Assembly (NCBI RefSeq): GCF_003012915.1
Contig: NZ_CP027770.1
Span: forward strand, 1,550,001-1,614,000
Reading direction: 5' to 3'
Origin: Staphylococcus felis
Lineage (GTDB): Bacteria; Bacillota; Bacilli; Staphylococcales; Staphylococcaceae
DNA: 64,000 nucleotides
The position numbers and the translations under genes are program-made. Positions 48,353 through 60,019 of this stretch are shown piece after piece (position 1 is the stretch's first letter; every line of letters starts with the position of its first letter). Under the pieces are notes generated by a model that was not told the origin of the DNA, did no database searches, and worked only from the letters and a program-made list of their open reading frames with translations.

Positions 48353-48883
48353 ATGAAATGGTCAATAACACAATTAAGAAAATACCAAGGACAACCTTTT
48401 AATTTTAATCAAACACTTGATATGAGTTCGCTTGTCAAAATGCTAGATATTATTGATTTATCACCAGTACAAGCTGATGGTGAATTGCATGTCAAATCGA
48501 ATGAAGTTGTCGCACACTTACATTTGAGTGGCACGTATACGATGCCTTGTGCACGTACTTTAGTACCTGTTGAAGTGCCTTTTGATACTACAACGACAGA
48601 GGTGTTTGATTTAGATGGTTTGTACGAGGATGAGGACGATGAACACTATCATCTTGTTACAGATGGCATGATTAATCTTCGTGATATCGCAAAAGAAGTT
48701 GTCATGCTTGAGAAACCGATGCGTGTTTTTGCTAGTAATAGCGATGACATGTTAACTGGTGGTCAAGGTTGGCAAGTTATTGACGAGGATGATTTGGATA
48801 ATGACCCATCTCAAGATGAATCAGAAATAACAGTCGATCCAAGGCTTCAAAAATTACAACAATTATACGATGATAATGATTAG
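48353..48883 (+). CDS. YceD family protein (DUF177)
   Basis: This 176-residue acidic protein belongs to the DUF177/YceD family, which is regularly co-transcribed with rpmF and linked to large rRNA metabolism. The Cys in YTMPCARTLVPV and the following VPFDTTTTEVFDL are the family core. The C-terminus is strongly acidic. AGAGGTGAAG lies before the ATG. It is 52 bases upstream of rpmF. Confidence 0.88.
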   Translation: MKWSITQLRKYQGQPFNFNQTLDMSSLVKMLDIIDLSPVQADGELHVKSNEVVAHLHLSGTYTMPCARTLVPVEVPFDTTTTEVFDLDGLYEDEDDEHYHLVTDGMINLRDIAKEVVMLEKPMRVFASNSDDMLTGGQGWQVIDEDDLDNDPSQDESEITVDPRLQKLQQLYDDND

Positions 48884-48935
48884 GCTCGCTATTATGCGAT
48901 GCGTCATATGAATCGAGTAAAAGGGAGGATTTATC

Positions 48936-49109
48936 ATGGCAGTACCAAAAAGAAGAACTTCTAAAACTAGAAAAAACAAACGTCGTACACACTTCAAATT
49001 AACAGTACCAGGCATGCAAGAATGTCCAAACTGTGGTGAATACAAATTATCTCACCGTGTATGTCCAAATTGTGGTTCTTACAAAGGCGAAGAAGTCGTT
49101 TCTAAATAA
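48936..49109 (+). CDS. rpmF: 50S ribosomal protein L32
   Basis: This 57-residue ribosomal protein starts [20 protein letters not shown] and carries two zinc-ribbon pairs CPNC...CPNC, so it is the zinc-binding (C+) form. AAGGGAGG is the ribosome site. In S. aureus the isd haem-uptake cluster follows this gene, but here a terminator and then the SpoU-type gene follow directly. Confidence 0.95.
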   Translation: MAVPKRRTSKTRKNKRRTHFKLTVPGMQECPNCGEYKLSHRVCPNCGSYKGEEVVSK

Positions 49110-49138
49110 GACTTATTTGATAAAAGAATAGCTATTCG

Positions 49139-49186
49139 AAATCGTTTTAACGTCTTGCTTGAGTGGATGTTGAAGCGATTTTTTTA
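49139..49186 (+). terminator. Terminator after rpmF
   Basis: AAATCG-TT-TTAAC pairs with GTTGAA-G-CGATTT with small mismatches and runs into a T-tract. Confidence 0.7.
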
Positions 49187-49256
49187 TTTTTTATGTTAAA
49201 ATATTATTATGATAAGAGATAGTACGGTTAATTATTGATTGAGAGTGAGGATAGTT

Positions 49257-50003
49257 ATGGAATTCATTACATCTATTCAAAATGCAAAAGTTAAAAACTA
49301 TAATAAATTAAAAAAGAAACGTGTGAGAGATCAACAAAACCGAGCGATTATAGAAGGATTCCATTTAATAGAGGAAGCCGTTAAAGGTCAAATTAAAATC
49401 GAACAACTGTTTATGATTGAACCTGATCGTGTCGCCCCTCTATTAAAAGAAAATGCACAGGAATGTTATCATATTAACCAAAAAGTTGCAGAAACATTGT
49501 CGGGAACAGTGACGCCACAAGGTGTATTTGCCGTGATAGAAAAACCTCACATTCAAGTAGATAATGCAAGACGTGTATTGATATTAGACCGTATACAAGA
49601 CCCTGGTAATGTTGGTACGATTATTCGTACGGCTGATGCGGCAGGGTTAGATTTGATTGTTTTAACGAAAGGGACTGCAGACATATATCAAGAAAAAGTG
49701 TTAAGAGCAAGTCAAGGTAGTGTATTTCATATTCCAATCAAATTTGTTGAGGACATTCATCATTATATCGATCAATTTGAAGGACCTGTTTTTGGATCTG
49801 CTTTAAGCCAGGCTGTGTCGTATCAAACTGTAAGACCACAACAAGAAACATTTGCATTAATTGTGGGGAATGAAGGTGAAGGGGTAGACACGTCATTGCT
49901 TGAAAAAACGACACAGAATTTAATGATACCGATACAAGGTCAAGCTGAAAGTTTAAATGTTGCTATTGCTACGGGAATTTTAATGTTTCATCTTAGAGGT
50001 TGA
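49257..50003 (+). CDS. TrmH/SpoU family RNA 2'-O-methyltransferase
   Basis: This 248-residue SPOUT methyltransferase has an N-terminal substrate-binding domain, then LDRIQDPGNVGTIIRTADAAG (motif 1, landmarks about 107-126), VGNEGEGV (motif 2) and IPIQGQAESLNVAIATGI (motif 3) forming the trefoil knot. It likely methylates 23S rRNA or tRNA; the exact site is not evident. The ATG at 49257 follows GTGAGG. It sits before pheST, as in S. aureus after the isd genes. Confidence 0.88.
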   Translation: MEFITSIQNAKVKNYNKLKKKRVRDQQNRAIIEGFHLIEEAVKGQIKIEQLFMIEPDRVAPLLKENAQECYHINQKVAETLSGTVTPQGVFAVIEKPHIQVDNARRVLILDRIQDPGNVGTIIRTADAAGLDLIVLTKGTADIYQEKVLRASQGSVFHIPIKFVEDIHHYIDQFEGPVFGSALSQAVSYQTVRPQQETFALIVGNEGEGVDTSLLEKTTQNLMIPIQGQAESLNVAIATGILMFHLRG

Positions 50004-50061
50004 ATCTTTGATGATGCCCATATATAATAGCATTATTAACAGTTTTATATGAGCTCATAAA

Positions 50062-50291
50062 AAGACGTAAACTATTATCGAAGTTGTTGAAGGGAAGATT
50101 TACAGTAACTGAGAGTAAATCTCGACTTACATAGTTTTTTCACTTTTTGGCTACTTAAAGAGATTTAAGTCGGACTTATAACCGTTATCATTATAAATTC
50201 AGAGCGTGCGTATTTTGTGATACGCAAAACTGGGTGGTACCACGGAATAGACTTCGTCCCATTGTAAATATAGGGATGGAGTCTTTTTTCG
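50062..50291 (+). promoter_or_regulatory. T-box riboswitch of pheST
   Basis: The T-box GGGTGGTACCACGG (50232-50245) lies before a terminator hairpin GACTTCGTCCC...GGGATGGAGTC with TTTTTT. Upstream are strong stems: AGATTTAC/GTAAATCT, CGACTTA/TTAAGTCG and the stem III-like GCGTATTTTGTGATACGC. Uncharged tRNA(Phe) should favour the antiterminator and raise pheST. I could not place the Phe specifier codon with certainty. Confidence 0.88.
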
Positions 50292-50352
50292 TGTAATGAT
50301 TTATATCATGATTGAGGTTACAAATGAAGATGAACATAAAGGAGGAATTTAC

Positions 50353-51423
50353 ATGACACAAAATGAAGAAATGTCAAACATCCAACAACAAGCACTAGTG
50401 GATATTAATGAAGCACAAGATGAAAAAATGTTACAAGATGTGAAAGTAAAATATTTAGGTAAGAAAGGTCTCGTAACAGGCTTGATGAAACATATGAAAG
50501 ACTTACCTAAAGAAGAAAAGCCAGCATATGGTCAACAAGTGAATGAAGTGAGACAGGCTATTGAAAAAGTAATTGGAGAACGTCAACACATTTTAGCTGA
50601 AGAACGTTTAAACCAACAACTTTCTGAAGAGTCTATTGACGTTACTTTACCAGCTCGTAAAATGACAAATGGTGCAAAACATCCTCTCACACGCACTGTA
50701 GAAGAAATAGAGGATTTATTTTTAGGTTTAGGTTACGAAATTGTAACAGGGTATGAAGTTGAAAAAGATTACTATAATTTTGAAGCACTAAATCTCCCTA
50801 AATCACACCCAGCACGTGATATGCAAGATAGCTTTTATATTTCTGAAGAAACATTATTACGAACACATACATCGCCAGTACAAGCACGTACGATGGAACA
50901 ACGCAAAGGAGAAGGACCAGTCAAAATCATTTGTCCTGGTAAAGTGTATCGTCGTGATTCGGATGACGCTACACACAGTCATCAATTTACACAAATTGAA
51001 GGTCTAGTTGTAGATGAAAATATCAAAATGAGTGATTTAAAAGGGACACTAGAGTTGCTTGCTAAATCTTTGTTTGGAGCAGATCGAGACATTCGCTTAC
51101 GTCCAAGTTATTTCCCGTTTACAGAGCCTTCAGTTGAGGTGGATGTATCATGTTTTAAATGTAAAGGAAAAGGTTGTAATGTTTGTAAACATACAGGCTG
51201 GATTGAAATTTTAGGAGCAGGGATGGTTCATCCGAATGTGTTAGAAATGGCTGGTTTTGATTCAAATCGCTATTCTGGTTTTGCGTTCGGTATGGGGCCA
51301 GATCGTATCGCAATGTTAAAATATGGAATTGAAGATATTCGTCATTTCTATACAAATGATGTGCGATTTTTAAATCAATTTAAATCTGTAGAGGACAGAG
51401 GTGAAGAAGATGTTAATCTCTAA
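50353..51423 (+). CDS. pheS: Phenylalanyl-tRNA synthetase alpha subunit
   Basis: This 356-residue class II synthetase subunit has an N-terminal coiled coil (about 1-95) that binds tRNA. The catalytic domain contains motif 2 ([24 protein letters not shown]) and motif 3 ([14 protein letters not shown]). A Cys-rich insertion [17 protein letters not shown] is present as in other Gram-positives. The ATG at 50353 follows AAAGGAGG. It is regulated by the T-box upstream and overlaps pheT by 14 bases. Confidence 0.96.
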   Translation: MTQNEEMSNIQQQALVDINEAQDEKMLQDVKVKYLGKKGLVTGLMKHMKDLPKEEKPAYGQQVNEVRQAIEKVIGERQHILAEERLNQQLSEESIDVTLPARKMTNGAKHPLTRTVEEIEDLFLGLGYEIVTGYEVEKDYYNFEALNLPKSHPARDMQDSFYISEETLLRTHTSPVQARTMEQRKGEGPVKIICPGKVYRRDSDDATHSHQFTQIEGLVVDENIKMSDLKGTLELLAKSLFGADRDIRLRPSYFPFTEPSVEVDVSCFKCKGKGCNVCKHTGWIEILGAGMVHPNVLEMAGFDSNRYSGFAFGMGPDRIAMLKYGIEDIRHFYTNDVRFLNQFKSVEDRGEEDVNL

Positions 51424-53815
51424 AGAATGGTTAGAGGAATATGTAGATATTGATGTTTCGATTGAAGCATTAGCAGAACGTATTACACGTACAGGTATTG
51501 AAGTTGATGACATCACTGATTTAACAAAGGATATCAAAAATTTAGTAGTAGGATACGTTGAAAGTGTTCAACAACATCCAAATGCTGATAAATTGAACGT
51601 GTGTCAAGTAAACATCGGTGAAGGTGAGCCGGTTCAAATTGTTTGTGGTGCACCTAATATTGGTCAAGGCCAAACGGTTATCGTAGCTAAAGTAGGTGGT
51701 AGATTACCTGGTGGTGTCAAAATCAAGCGTGCGAAATTACGTGGTGAAGTCTCAGAAGGTATGATTTGTTCGCTTCAAGAGATCGGACTTTCAAGTCATG
51801 TAACACCTAAAAAGTTTGAATCAGGAATTTATCAATTTGGAAATCCAATTGAACCTGGAACGGATGCTTTAAAAGCGCTATATCTCGATGATCAATTAAT
51901 GGAGTTTGATTTAACACCAAATCGTGCAGATGCTTTAAGTATGCTAGGCACGGCTTACGAAGTAGCAACACTGTACCAAAAAAAGGTGCAGAAGCCAAAT
52001 GTTCAATTTAAAGAAGGTAAAGTACAAGCTAGCGATGAAATTAAAGTAGACATTCAAAATCAAGATAAAGTACCGTATTATAGCGTTCGTGTCGTCAAAA
52101 ATGTCACGATACAACCCTCTCCGGAATGGATGCAAGCACGATTAATGAAGGCGGGTATTCGCCCTATTAACAATGTTGTTGATATTTCAAATTATGTACT
52201 ACTTGAATATGGTCAACCGTTGCATATATTTGATCAAGATCAAATAGGTTCAAGTGAAATTGTAGTACGACAAGCTAAAGAAAATGAAAAAATGACGACT
52301 TTAGACGATCAAGAACGTACACTTACAACTTCTGATATTGTCATTACAAATGGTCAGACACCTATCGCATTAGGTGGAGTAATGGGTGGCGATTTCTCAG
52401 AAGTTAGCGAAAAAACAACAAATGTTGTTGTAGAAGGTGCGATATTTGATCCCGTTTCCATTCGCCACACATCGCGTCGTCATAATCTACGCAGTGAGTC
52501 TTCAAGTCGGTTTGAAAAAGGGATTGCGACTGAATTTTTAGATGAAGCAGTTGATCGTGCTTGTTATTTATTAGAAACATTTGCATCAGGTGAGGTATTA
52601 ATTGATCGTGTAGCGGAAGGTAGCTTAGGCTCATTGCTTTCAACAATTGATATCACTGCTAATCAAATTAATAAAACGATAGGGTTGAATTTAAGTCAAG
52701 ATGAAATCGTAGCTATATTTAATCAACTCGGATTTGATACTTCTATCAACGGCGATACTATTGCTGTAAATGTACCATCACGTCGAAGAGATATTACTAT
52801 TCAAGCGGATCTAGTTGAGGAAGTCGCAAGAATATACGGCTATGATAATATTCCGTCTACACTGCCAGTATTTAAACAAGTGACTCACGGTGCATTGACA
52901 GATCGTCAACGTAAAACACGTATTGTTAAGTCTGTGTTAGAAGGTGCTGGGTTATCTCAAGCGATGACGTATTCATTAGTGGATCAAGACCGGGCAACGG
53001 CATTTACAACTGACACACATTCAACTATAAAAGTGTTAATGCCAATGAGTGAATCATATTCAACACTTCGTCAAAGTTTAATACCTCATTTAATCGATGC
53101 GACACAATATAACGTTGCTCGCAAAAATCAAGATATTGCATTATATGAATTGGGGAATGTCTTTTTCGGTAAAGAAGAAAACGAATTGCCAGATGAGGTT
53201 GAGTATTTAAGTGGTATCATGACAGGAACGTATATGTCGAATACATGGCAAGGTAAAAAAGAAGAAGTGGATTTCTATTTAATCAAAGGTGTTGTGGAAC
53301 GTATTGCAGATAAATTAGCATTATCTTTTGATTATGAAAAAGGGGAAGTTGAAGGATTGCATCCAGGTCGAACAGCATTCGTTTTAATGAATGGAGTGCG
53401 TGTTGGATTTATAGGGGAATTACACCCAAGTGTAGCTAAAACGTATGATTTAGCACGTACGTACGTATTTGAGTTGAATTACGAAATGCTTATGACTGAG
53501 GCAGTAGGTTATATAAATTATACTCAAATCCCAAAATTCCCTGGCGTTTCGCGAGATATCGCTTTAGTGGTGGATTCAGATGTGCAAGCACGTGAACTCA
53601 TTCAAGTTATTGAAGAGAACGGTGGACATCTGCTAAAAGATGCTTCAGTATTCGATGTTTACGAAGGGACACATATCGAAAGTGGCAAAAAATCAATTGC
53701 TATTCACCTTGAATATTTAGATACTGAAAATACATTAACTGAAGAAAAAGTCGCAGAAGTGCACCAAGTTATTTTAGAAGCATTGGAAACAAAAGGTGCT
53801 TCGTTAAGAGGATAA
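51410..53815 (+). CDS. pheT: Phenylalanyl-tRNA synthetase beta subunit
   Basis: This 801-residue subunit completes the alpha2beta2 enzyme. It contains an N-terminal tRNA-binding domain (about 40-150), the B3/B4 editing domain (about 205-400), B5, the catalytic-like core and the C-terminal FDX-ACB anticodon-binding domain (about 708-800, starting [15 protein letters not shown]). The ATG at 51410 lies inside the pheS end with AGAGGTG ahead. Length matches S. aureus PheT. Confidence 0.95.
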   Translation: MLISKEWLEEYVDIDVSIEALAERITRTGIEVDDITDLTKDIKNLVVGYVESVQQHPNADKLNVCQVNIGEGEPVQIVCGAPNIGQGQTVIVAKVGGRLPGGVKIKRAKLRGEVSEGMICSLQEIGLSSHVTPKKFESGIYQFGNPIEPGTDALKALYLDDQLMEFDLTPNRADALSMLGTAYEVATLYQKKVQKPNVQFKEGKVQASDEIKVDIQNQDKVPYYSVRVVKNVTIQPSPEWMQARLMKAGIRPINNVVDISNYVLLEYGQPLHIFDQDQIGSSEIVVRQAKENEKMTTLDDQERTLTTSDIVITNGQTPIALGGVMGGDFSEVSEKTTNVVVEGAIFDPVSIRHTSRRHNLRSESSSRFEKGIATEFLDEAVDRACYLLETFASGEVLIDRVAEGSLGSLLSTIDITANQINKTIGLNLSQDEIVAIFNQLGFDTSINGDTIAVNVPSRRRDITIQADLVEEVARIYGYDNIPSTLPVFKQVTHGALTDRQRKTRIVKSVLEGAGLSQAMTYSLVDQDRATAFTTDTHSTIKVLMPMSESYSTLRQSLIPHLIDATQYNVARKNQDIALYELGNVFFGKEENELPDEVEYLSGIMTGTYMSNTWQGKKEEVDFYLIKGVVERIADKLALSFDYEKGEVEGLHPGRTAFVLMNGVRVGFIGELHPSVAKTYDLARTYVFELNYEMLMTEAVGYINYTQIPKFPGVSRDIALVVDSDVQARELIQVIEENGGHLLKDASVFDVYEGTHIESGKKSIAIHLEYLDTENTLTEEKVAEVHQVILEALETKGASLRG

Positions 53816-53843
53816 TCAGATTTAATGCGTTTTAATTGAGTCG

Positions 53844-53927
53844 AAAAGAAGGACTGAAGTTGTGGCGAAACGGATTTTTTCCAGAAGAAAAAGTCGTTAA
53901 GTCGCAACTTCTATGCCTTCTTTTTTA
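53844..53927. terminator. Bidirectional terminator between pheT and rnhC
   Basis: AAAAGAAGG and GAAGTTGTGGC pair with GCAACTTC and CCTTCTTTTTT across a large loop. A- and T-runs on both sides suit the two convergent genes. Confidence 0.75.
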
Positions 53928-53931
53928 GAGT

Positions 53932-54861
53932 TTAAATATTCCGTTGACTCTTTTTTTGGATAAGTTGTATAGCTTTATTTCGATTACTAAAATGTTTTTT
54001 TGTTATTGCATCTAAAGTAGGTAAGTCATATTTTTCTATGATTTTAGCAGCAATTAAATCTACTTTTTGACTAGCGCCTTTAGGGATATCGATATGATAA
54101 TGTTGAGACAAAGCATCCATATGTTTAACAAATGCATATCTTGAAATAATACTTGCTGCAGCAATTGCAATAGATTTCGATTCACCTTTTGTTTCATAAT
54201 TGGTAAGATGATCAAAAGGAACGTCTCCTAGTGCATAACGTTGGTAAACCTCGCGTTTTGCAAACTGGTCGATGACGATATAGTCTAAATGTGAAGTATC
54301 AATTTTTTTTAAAACGTTTTTAATACATTCGTTATGTAAAACAGCTTTCATTTTGACTTGAGACCAACCATCGTTTTGTCTTTCGTTGTACTTTGGGTTT
54401 TTTAGAACAAGTAATGAATGGGGGAGAAACGTTACGATTTGTTCGGCAAGTTGAACAATTTTAGTATCTGTTAAACGTTTGGAATCATCTACACCCAACT
54501 CTTGAAGTAACAGTGCGTGTTCTTTTGAAACATAGCATGCACATACGGTCAATGGACCGAAGTAGTCTCCACTTCCTGCCTCATCACTACCGATACAATT
54601 TGACAGGTTGTATTCTATGTGGCTTGGAACGGCTGAGACTGAAGAAGGAGTGGTGATTGATGCTCCTAATAATTGTGAAGCAACTGCGTCGGCATTTTTG
54701 CCTTGGAACATGACTTTTTGAGACTGATAGATTGTAATCGTAATACCGTTATATTGAGTGCGAGCACGCATGCCAGGTCCTAAACGGGATGTATCAAATT
54801 GAAGCTGTTTTTCGAGTTGTTCAATTTCTTGAAGCGTTAATTTTTTAACAACATTTGACAT
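53932..54861 (-). CDS. rnhC: Ribonuclease HIII
   Basis: This 309-residue enzyme cleaves RNA in RNA-DNA hybrids. It has an N-terminal TBP-like substrate-binding domain (about 1-90) and a type 2 RNase H fold with [14 protein letters not shown] (about 95-108, Asp-Glu pair), then DSKRLTDTK and a further catalytic Asp in VIDQFAK. AGAGGTC lies upstream of the ATG. It is divergent from zapA. Confidence 0.94.
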   Translation of the reverse strand: MSNVVKKLTLQEIEQLEKQLQFDTSRLGPGMRARTQYNGITITIYQSQKVMFQGKNADAVASQLLGASITTPSSVSAVPSHIEYNLSNCIGSDEAGSGDYFGPLTVCACYVSKEHALLLQELGVDDSKRLTDTKIVQLAEQIVTFLPHSLLVLKNPKYNERQNDGWSQVKMKAVLHNECIKNVLKKIDTSHLDYIVIDQFAKREVYQRYALGDVPFDHLTNYETKGESKSIAIAAASIISRYAFVKHMDALSQHYHIDIPKGASQKVDLIAAKIIEKYDLPTLDAITKKHFSNRNKAIQLIQKKSQRNI

Positions 54862-55009
54862 TTCATATGACCTCTTTTCATTATTTCCTTTTCAAGATTA
54901 ACATATTTAAATTGAATTTTTGAATAAGAAACGAAACATACACAAACTAAAGTATCTCGTGTATAATGAACCATGATAATAAATTATAGAAAAGGCTAGG
55001 TGAGTAAAG

Positions 55010-55276
55010 ATGGGTGAGTTTAAAAATCGAATCAACGTGACGATAAATGACCAAAATTATACGATTGTTGGGGAAGATGACCCTGAGCATATTCGTTATG
55101 TTGCTGACTTAGTTGATCGTAAAATTACTGACTTAGGTCGACGCAATGCGGGGCTGGATTCTGTACGTAAATCTGTATTAACTGCAGTGAACGTTATGCA
55201 TGAACTTGTATTATTAGAGGAAGAAAATGCTCGCTTAAGAGAAGAGATTCAAAAATTGAAGTATAGAGGAGAGTAA
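55010..55276 (+). CDS. zapA: Cell division protein ZapA
   Basis: This 88-residue protein starts NRINVTINDQNYTIVGEDDPEHIRYVADLVD, the ZapA globular head, then a C-terminal coiled coil. It bundles FtsZ filaments at midcell. AGGTGAG is the ribosome site. One base separates it from cvpA, indicating co-transcription. Confidence 0.9.
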   Translation: MGEFKNRINVTINDQNYTIVGEDDPEHIRYVADLVDRKITDLGRRNAGLDSVRKSVLTAVNVMHELVLLEEENARLREEIQKLKYRGE

Positions 55277-55277
55277 T

Positions 55278-55796
55278 GTGTACGAGTTAATAGGTGGGAT
55301 TGTCATTGTCATTTTTGCATTATTAGGTTTCTATAAAGGTGCAGTAATGTCAACATTGTACTTTCTAGGGACATTATTTTCGATTTGGATAGCACATCGC
55401 TTATATCAGCCATTTAGCAAGCACCTTGACTTATTCATTCCTTTTCCTAAAACAGTTGCGTACGACACGCAGTATGTTATTCAATTTGATGACCCGAGTA
55501 ATCAATTTACAAAGTTAATAGGGTTTATACTTATTATTATTGTCGTAAAAGTGCTATTACGTCTTTTAATGAGTAGTATGAGCGGAGTACTTCATACTTT
55601 TCAACGTCCGTTATTATCTAGACTTTTTGGAGTCATTTTAGGTGTAGGCACAGGCTTTATTGTGTTGCATTTTTTGTTTTATATATTTGCTTTATATCCA
55701 AGCGACTTGCTACAATCAGCAATGAAAGCATCATTGGGCGCGCAAAAAATTGTTTTAGATATGCCTTTTTTATCAAACGTAACATTGAATTTATAA
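55278..55796 (+). CDS. cvpA: CvpA family membrane protein
   Basis: This 172-residue protein with four to five transmembrane segments has the CvpA pattern (LGFYKGAVMSTLYFLGT near the N-terminus). The family is tied to colicin V production in E. coli; its role in staphylococci is unclear. Start GTG follows AGAGGAGAG at the end of zapA. A terminator follows before polX. Confidence 0.83.
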   Translation: MYELIGGIVIVIFALLGFYKGAVMSTLYFLGTLFSIWIAHRLYQPFSKHLDLFIPFPKTVAYDTQYVIQFDDPSNQFTKLIGFILIIIVVKVLLRLLMSSMSGVLHTFQRPLLSRLFGVILGVGTGFIVLHFLFYIFALYPSDLLQSAMKASLGAQKIVLDMPFLSNVTLNL

Positions 55797-55809
55797 TCAA
55801 AGACAAACT

Positions 55810-55854
55810 AGGGTTGGAACGTATATTATAAGACAAGCGTTTCACCCTCTTTTT
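55810..55854 (+). terminator. Hairpin after cvpA
   Basis: AGGGTTGGAACG pairs with CGTTTCACCCT with a mismatch and is followed by CTTTTT, just before the polX ribosome site. Confidence 0.65.
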
Positions 55855-55869
55855 AATGAGGTGAATGTC

Positions 55870-57570
55870 GTGACAAAAAAAGATATTATTCGATTATTAG
55901 AAACAATTGCTACTTATATGGAATTGAAAGGTGAAAATGCATTCAAAATTTCAGCATACCGTAAAGCTGCCCAAAGTTTAGAGGTGGATGAACGTACGCT
56001 TGATCAAATTGATGATGTGACAACACTTAAAAATATTGGCAAAGGTGTAGGAGAGGTCATCAATACGTATGTTGAGACGGGAGAGTCTCCGGTTTTAGAT
56101 GCACTTAAAGAAGAAGTTCCAAGTGGCTTGATACCATTGCTTAAAATTAAGGGATTGGGCAGTAAGAGGATTGCAAAATTGTATCAAACTTTAAATGTAA
56201 CTGATAAAGAATCTTTTCAAAAAGCTTGTGAGAATGGGGAAGTCAGTGCTTTAAATGGTTTTGGTAAAAAAACAGAGCAAAATTATTTAGAAGCTGTTAA
56301 AGCGTTAGGTTCAAAAAAAGACCGGTATCCGATTGGAACGATGATCAAACTTAAGCAAATGATTTCTGACTATTTAAGTCATATTGATGAAATTGAACAA
56401 TATGAAGTTGCTGGTAGCTTTCGTCGAATGAAGGAAATGAGTAAAGATTTAGACTTTATTATTAGTACGTATGAGCCTTTAAAAGTCCAATCCGCTTTGT
56501 TAAAAATTCCTAATAAAGTAGAAGAGGTTGCAGTAGGACATACAAAAGTTTCTTTAGAACTAGAGTATGATGATGAAGTTATTGGTGTAGATTTTAGAAT
56601 GATTGAACCCGCGAGTTTTTATCATACGTTGCAACATTTTACGGGTTCTAAAGCGCATAATGTTCGTATTCGTCAAATCGCTAAAAAATCCGGAGAAAAA
56701 GTAAGTGAATATGGTATTGAACAACCGGACGGCTCATTGCTACAATTAAAGAGTGAAAAAGAAATATATCAACATTTTAATGTAAATTGGATTGAGCCGA
56801 GTATGCGTGAAGATGGATCTGAGTTTGATAAAGATTTATCTGAAATCGTTACACTTGATGATATTCAAGGTGATATTCATATGCATACAACTGCTAGTGA
56901 TGGTGCATTGAGCTTACGAGAAATGATAGAAGCTAATATCCAAAAGGGATACGCCTATATGTGTATAACAGATCATTCAAGAAGTTTACGGGTAGCGAAT
57001 GGTTTGTCAATAGAGCGATTGATGAAACAAAATGAAATGATTCGCTCATTAAATAAAGAATACACAGACATTGATATATATTCAGGGACAGAAATGGATA
57101 TTTTGTCAGATGGGACGTTGGATTATCCAGATGATGTCTTGGCACAATTAGATTATGTGATTGCTGCGATTCATCAAAACTTTAATCAATCTGAATCAGA
57201 AATCATGCACCGTCTTGAAAGTGCGTGCCACAATCCATACGTGAGACACATCGCTCACCCGACTGGTCGCATTATCGGACGCCGCTCAGGATACAATGTC
57301 AACATGGATCAATTAGTACATTTATGTCGCGATACAGGGACAGTGTTGGAGATAAATGCAAATCCACAACGTCTTGATTTAAGTGCTCAAATCTTACGTG
57401 ACAATCCTGGACTTAAATTGACAATTAATACCGATGCACACCATGATGCACATCTGGATTTTATGAAGTATGGCATAGCAACTGCACAAAAAGGATTTGT
57501 AAGAAAAGAGCAAGTCATCAATACAATGACACGTGAAGCATTTCGTGACTTCATTAAACAACCAAAGTAG
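55870..57570 (+). CDS. polX: DNA polymerase X / PHP-domain exonuclease
   Basis: This 566-residue repair polymerase has an N-terminal helix-hairpin-helix and pol beta-like region (about 1-315, with GSFRRMKEMSKDLDFII holding catalytic Asp residues). The C-terminal PHP domain (about 332-566) starts GDIHMHTTASDG and has 3'-5' exonuclease and AP endonuclease activity in Bacillus. I chose the GTG at 55870, which follows GAGGTG and gives MTKKDIIRLLE; a GTG at 55861 overlaps the ribosome site. Confidence 0.92.
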   Translation: MTKKDIIRLLETIATYMELKGENAFKISAYRKAAQSLEVDERTLDQIDDVTTLKNIGKGVGEVINTYVETGESPVLDALKEEVPSGLIPLLKIKGLGSKRIAKLYQTLNVTDKESFQKACENGEVSALNGFGKKTEQNYLEAVKALGSKKDRYPIGTMIKLKQMISDYLSHIDEIEQYEVAGSFRRMKEMSKDLDFIISTYEPLKVQSALLKIPNKVEEVAVGHTKVSLELEYDDEVIGVDFRMIEPASFYHTLQHFTGSKAHNVRIRQIAKKSGEKVSEYGIEQPDGSLLQLKSEKEIYQHFNVNWIEPSMREDGSEFDKDLSEIVTLDDIQGDIHMHTTASDGALSLREMIEANIQKGYAYMCITDHSRSLRVANGLSIERLMKQNEMIRSLNKEYTDIDIYSGTEMDILSDGTLDYPDDVLAQLDYVIAAIHQNFNQSESEIMHRLESACHNPYVRHIAHPTGRIIGRRSGYNVNMDQLVHLCRDTGTVLEINANPQRLDLSAQILRDNPGLKLTINTDAHHDAHLDFMKYGIATAQKGFVRKEQVINTMTREAFRDFIKQPK

Positions 57571-57594
57571 TTCAAATAGAAAATGAGGGATTGA

Positions 57595-59943
57595 ATGAAA
57601 CAGAAAACCTTAGAAGTATTAGAATTTAATAAAGTAAAAGCATTAATCCAAAAAGAAGTCATCAGTAATCTAGCTGAAAGGAAAGTAGAACAACTGACTC
57701 CAGCGACTGACTTCAACACTGTCGTTTTTCAAATAGATGAAGTTGATGAAATAGCACAAATTTATAATCAGCATCGTTTGCCAAGTCTAAGTGGATTAAC
57801 TGAGGTTCATCCTTATATTAAGCGTTCTCAAATTGGTGGGACACTCAATGTTCAAGAGTTGAACGCCATTAAGCAATTAATACAAGTGCAAAATCAATTT
57901 AAAACATTTTATCATCAACTTGTAGAAGAGGAAGAAGCAGTACGTTATCCTATTTTAGATGACCGCATGGTTCATTTACCTGTGCTTACGCATCTTTATC
58001 AGTCGATTCACCAAAAATGTGATCAATATGATTTATATGATCACGCAAGTTATGAATTACAAGCAATACGCAGCCGAATTTCTAAAACGACACAAAAAGT
58101 AAAAACACAACTTGATCGTATTGTTAAATCAACAGGGAATCAAAAAAAATTATCAGATAGTATTGTTACAGTTCGTAATGAACGTAACGTTATTCCAGTT
58201 AAGGCTGAGTATCGACAAGATTTTAATGGTATTGTGCATGACCAGTCAGCATCAGGACAGACATTATATATAGAGCCGTCTTCAGTTGTGGAATTAAACA
58301 ATCAAATTAGCCGTTATCGCAGTGAAGAAGCGACTGAAAGAAATCGTATATTAGCCGAACTTACAGCTGAAGTTGCTGCAGAGGCAGATGCATGCCTCAT
58401 TTCAGAGGATATCATGGGGCACCTTGATTTTTTAATTGCAAAAGCTAGATATGGAGCTAAGTTAAAAGCGACAAAGCCGTCATTTACTGAAGGCAAATCA
58501 ATCTATTTACCGAAAGCATTCCATCCATTGTTAGACCTTGATTCGGTTGTAGCAAATACTATTGAATTTGAAGAAGATATCCAAACAGTGATTATCACCG
58601 GCCCTAACACAGGTGGAAAAACAGTAACATTAAAAACATTAGGTTTGATTGTCCTGATGGCTCAATCAGGATTGCTCATTCCAACACTTGATGGCAGTCA
58701 ATTAGGTGTCTTTGAAAATGTTTTTTGCGATATTGGCGATGAGCAATCTATTGAGCAATCATTATCAACGTTTTCGTCACATATGAAAACAATTGTCAAT
58801 ATTTTGGAAGAAGCCAATAAGAGGAGTCTTATACTGTTTGATGAGCTGGGTGCGGGCACAGACCCAAGTGAGGGTGCGGCATTAGCAATGAGTATTTTAG
58901 ATTATGTTCATCGTGTAGGCGCGCTTGTAATGGCTACTACGCATTATCCAGAGTTAAAAGCATACAGCTATAATAGACCAGGAGTTATGAATGCAAGTGT
59001 TGAGTTCGACGTTGATACCCTAAGCCCGACATATAAATTATTGATGGGCGTGCCAGGTCGCTCAAATGCTTTTGATATTTCTAAAAGATTAGGCTTGAGT
59101 TTAAAGATTATCAATCATGCTAAGTCAATGGTCGGACAAGACGAAAAAGAAATTAACGAAATGATTGCGTCGCTCGAAAGAAATGCGAAACGTATCGATA
59201 ATCAACGAATCGAACTTGACCGATTAGTAAGAGAAGCCCAAACATTGCATTCTGATTTGACAGAGGCTTATGAAAAATACCAAAATTATGAATCACGTTT
59301 AATGGATGAGGCTAAAGAAAAAGCAAATCAGAGAGTGAAAGCAGCAACTGATGAAGCTGATGAGATTTTGAAAGATTTGCGTCGCATGCGAGATCAAAAA
59401 GGTGCAGACGTTAAAGAACATGAACTCATTGATAAGAAAAAGCAACTTGAAAATCAATATGAAGCGAAATCAATCAAACAAAATGTGAAAAAACAAAAAT
59501 GGGATGAGATTCAAGCTGGAGATGAAGTCAAAGTATTATCATATGGCCAAAAAGGCGAGGTACTAGAGGTGTTAGATGGGGATGAAGCGGTCGTTCAAAT
59601 GGGAATCATTAAAATGAAATTACCGATTGAAGATCTTGAAAAGAAAGAAAAACCTAAAACAGTACCTAGTAAAGTGATTACACGTACAAATCGCACAGCC
59701 ATCAAAATGGAGCTTGATTTGAGAGGATATCGATATGACGAAGCTATGGTAGAGTTAGATCAATATTTAGATCAAGCGGTTCTGAGTAATTACGAAGAAG
59801 TCTATATCATACACGGCAAAGGAACAGGTGCATTACAAAAAGGCGTTCAACAACATTTAAAGCGCCATAAAAATATTGCAGAGTTTAGAATGGGAACCCC
59901 TGGTGAAGGCGGCTTTGGCGTTACAGTAGCTAAAATTAAATAA
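57595..59943 (+). CDS. mutS2: Endonuclease MutS2
   Basis: This 782-residue MutS-like protein has a core and lever region, an ATPase with Walker A GPNTGGKT (from residue 336) and [18 protein letters not shown] coiled-coil linker (about 515-640) follows, then a C-terminal Smr nuclease domain with [12 protein letters not shown] and IHGKGTGAL. The MutS mismatch-recognition domain is absent, as expected. In Bacillus MutS2 resolves collided ribosomes and affects recombination. It starts 24 bases after polX. Confidence 0.94.
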   Translation: MKQKTLEVLEFNKVKALIQKEVISNLAERKVEQLTPATDFNTVVFQIDEVDEIAQIYNQHRLPSLSGLTEVHPYIKRSQIGGTLNVQELNAIKQLIQVQNQFKTFYHQLVEEEEAVRYPILDDRMVHLPVLTHLYQSIHQKCDQYDLYDHASYELQAIRSRISKTTQKVKTQLDRIVKSTGNQKKLSDSIVTVRNERNVIPVKAEYRQDFNGIVHDQSASGQTLYIEPSSVVELNNQISRYRSEEATERNRILAELTAEVAAEADACLISEDIMGHLDFLIAKARYGAKLKATKPSFTEGKSIYLPKAFHPLLDLDSVVANTIEFEEDIQTVIITGPNTGGKTVTLKTLGLIVLMAQSGLLIPTLDGSQLGVFENVFCDIGDEQSIEQSLSTFSSHMKTIVNILEEANKRSLILFDELGAGTDPSEGAALAMSILDYVHRVGALVMATTHYPELKAYSYNRPGVMNASVEFDVDTLSPTYKLLMGVPGRSNAFDISKRLGLSLKIINHAKSMVGQDEKEINEMIASLERNAKRIDNQRIELDRLVREAQTLHSDLTEAYEKYQNYESRLMDEAKEKANQRVKAATDEADEILKDLRRMRDQKGADVKEHELIDKKKQLENQYEAKSIKQNVKKQKWDEIQAGDEVKVLSYGQKGEVLEVLDGDEAVVQMGIIKMKLPIEDLEKKEKPKTVPSKVITRTNRTAIKMELDLRGYRYDEAMVELDQYLDQAVLSNYEEVYIIHGKGTGALQKGVQQHLKRHKNIAEFRMGTPGEGGFGVTVAKIK

Positions 59944-60019
59944 TAAGCAACTTAAATGAAAAGAAGAAAGTAATTTGTTATAATGCCTTTATCATATATT
60001 TTCAAGGAGGCAACTTCCT

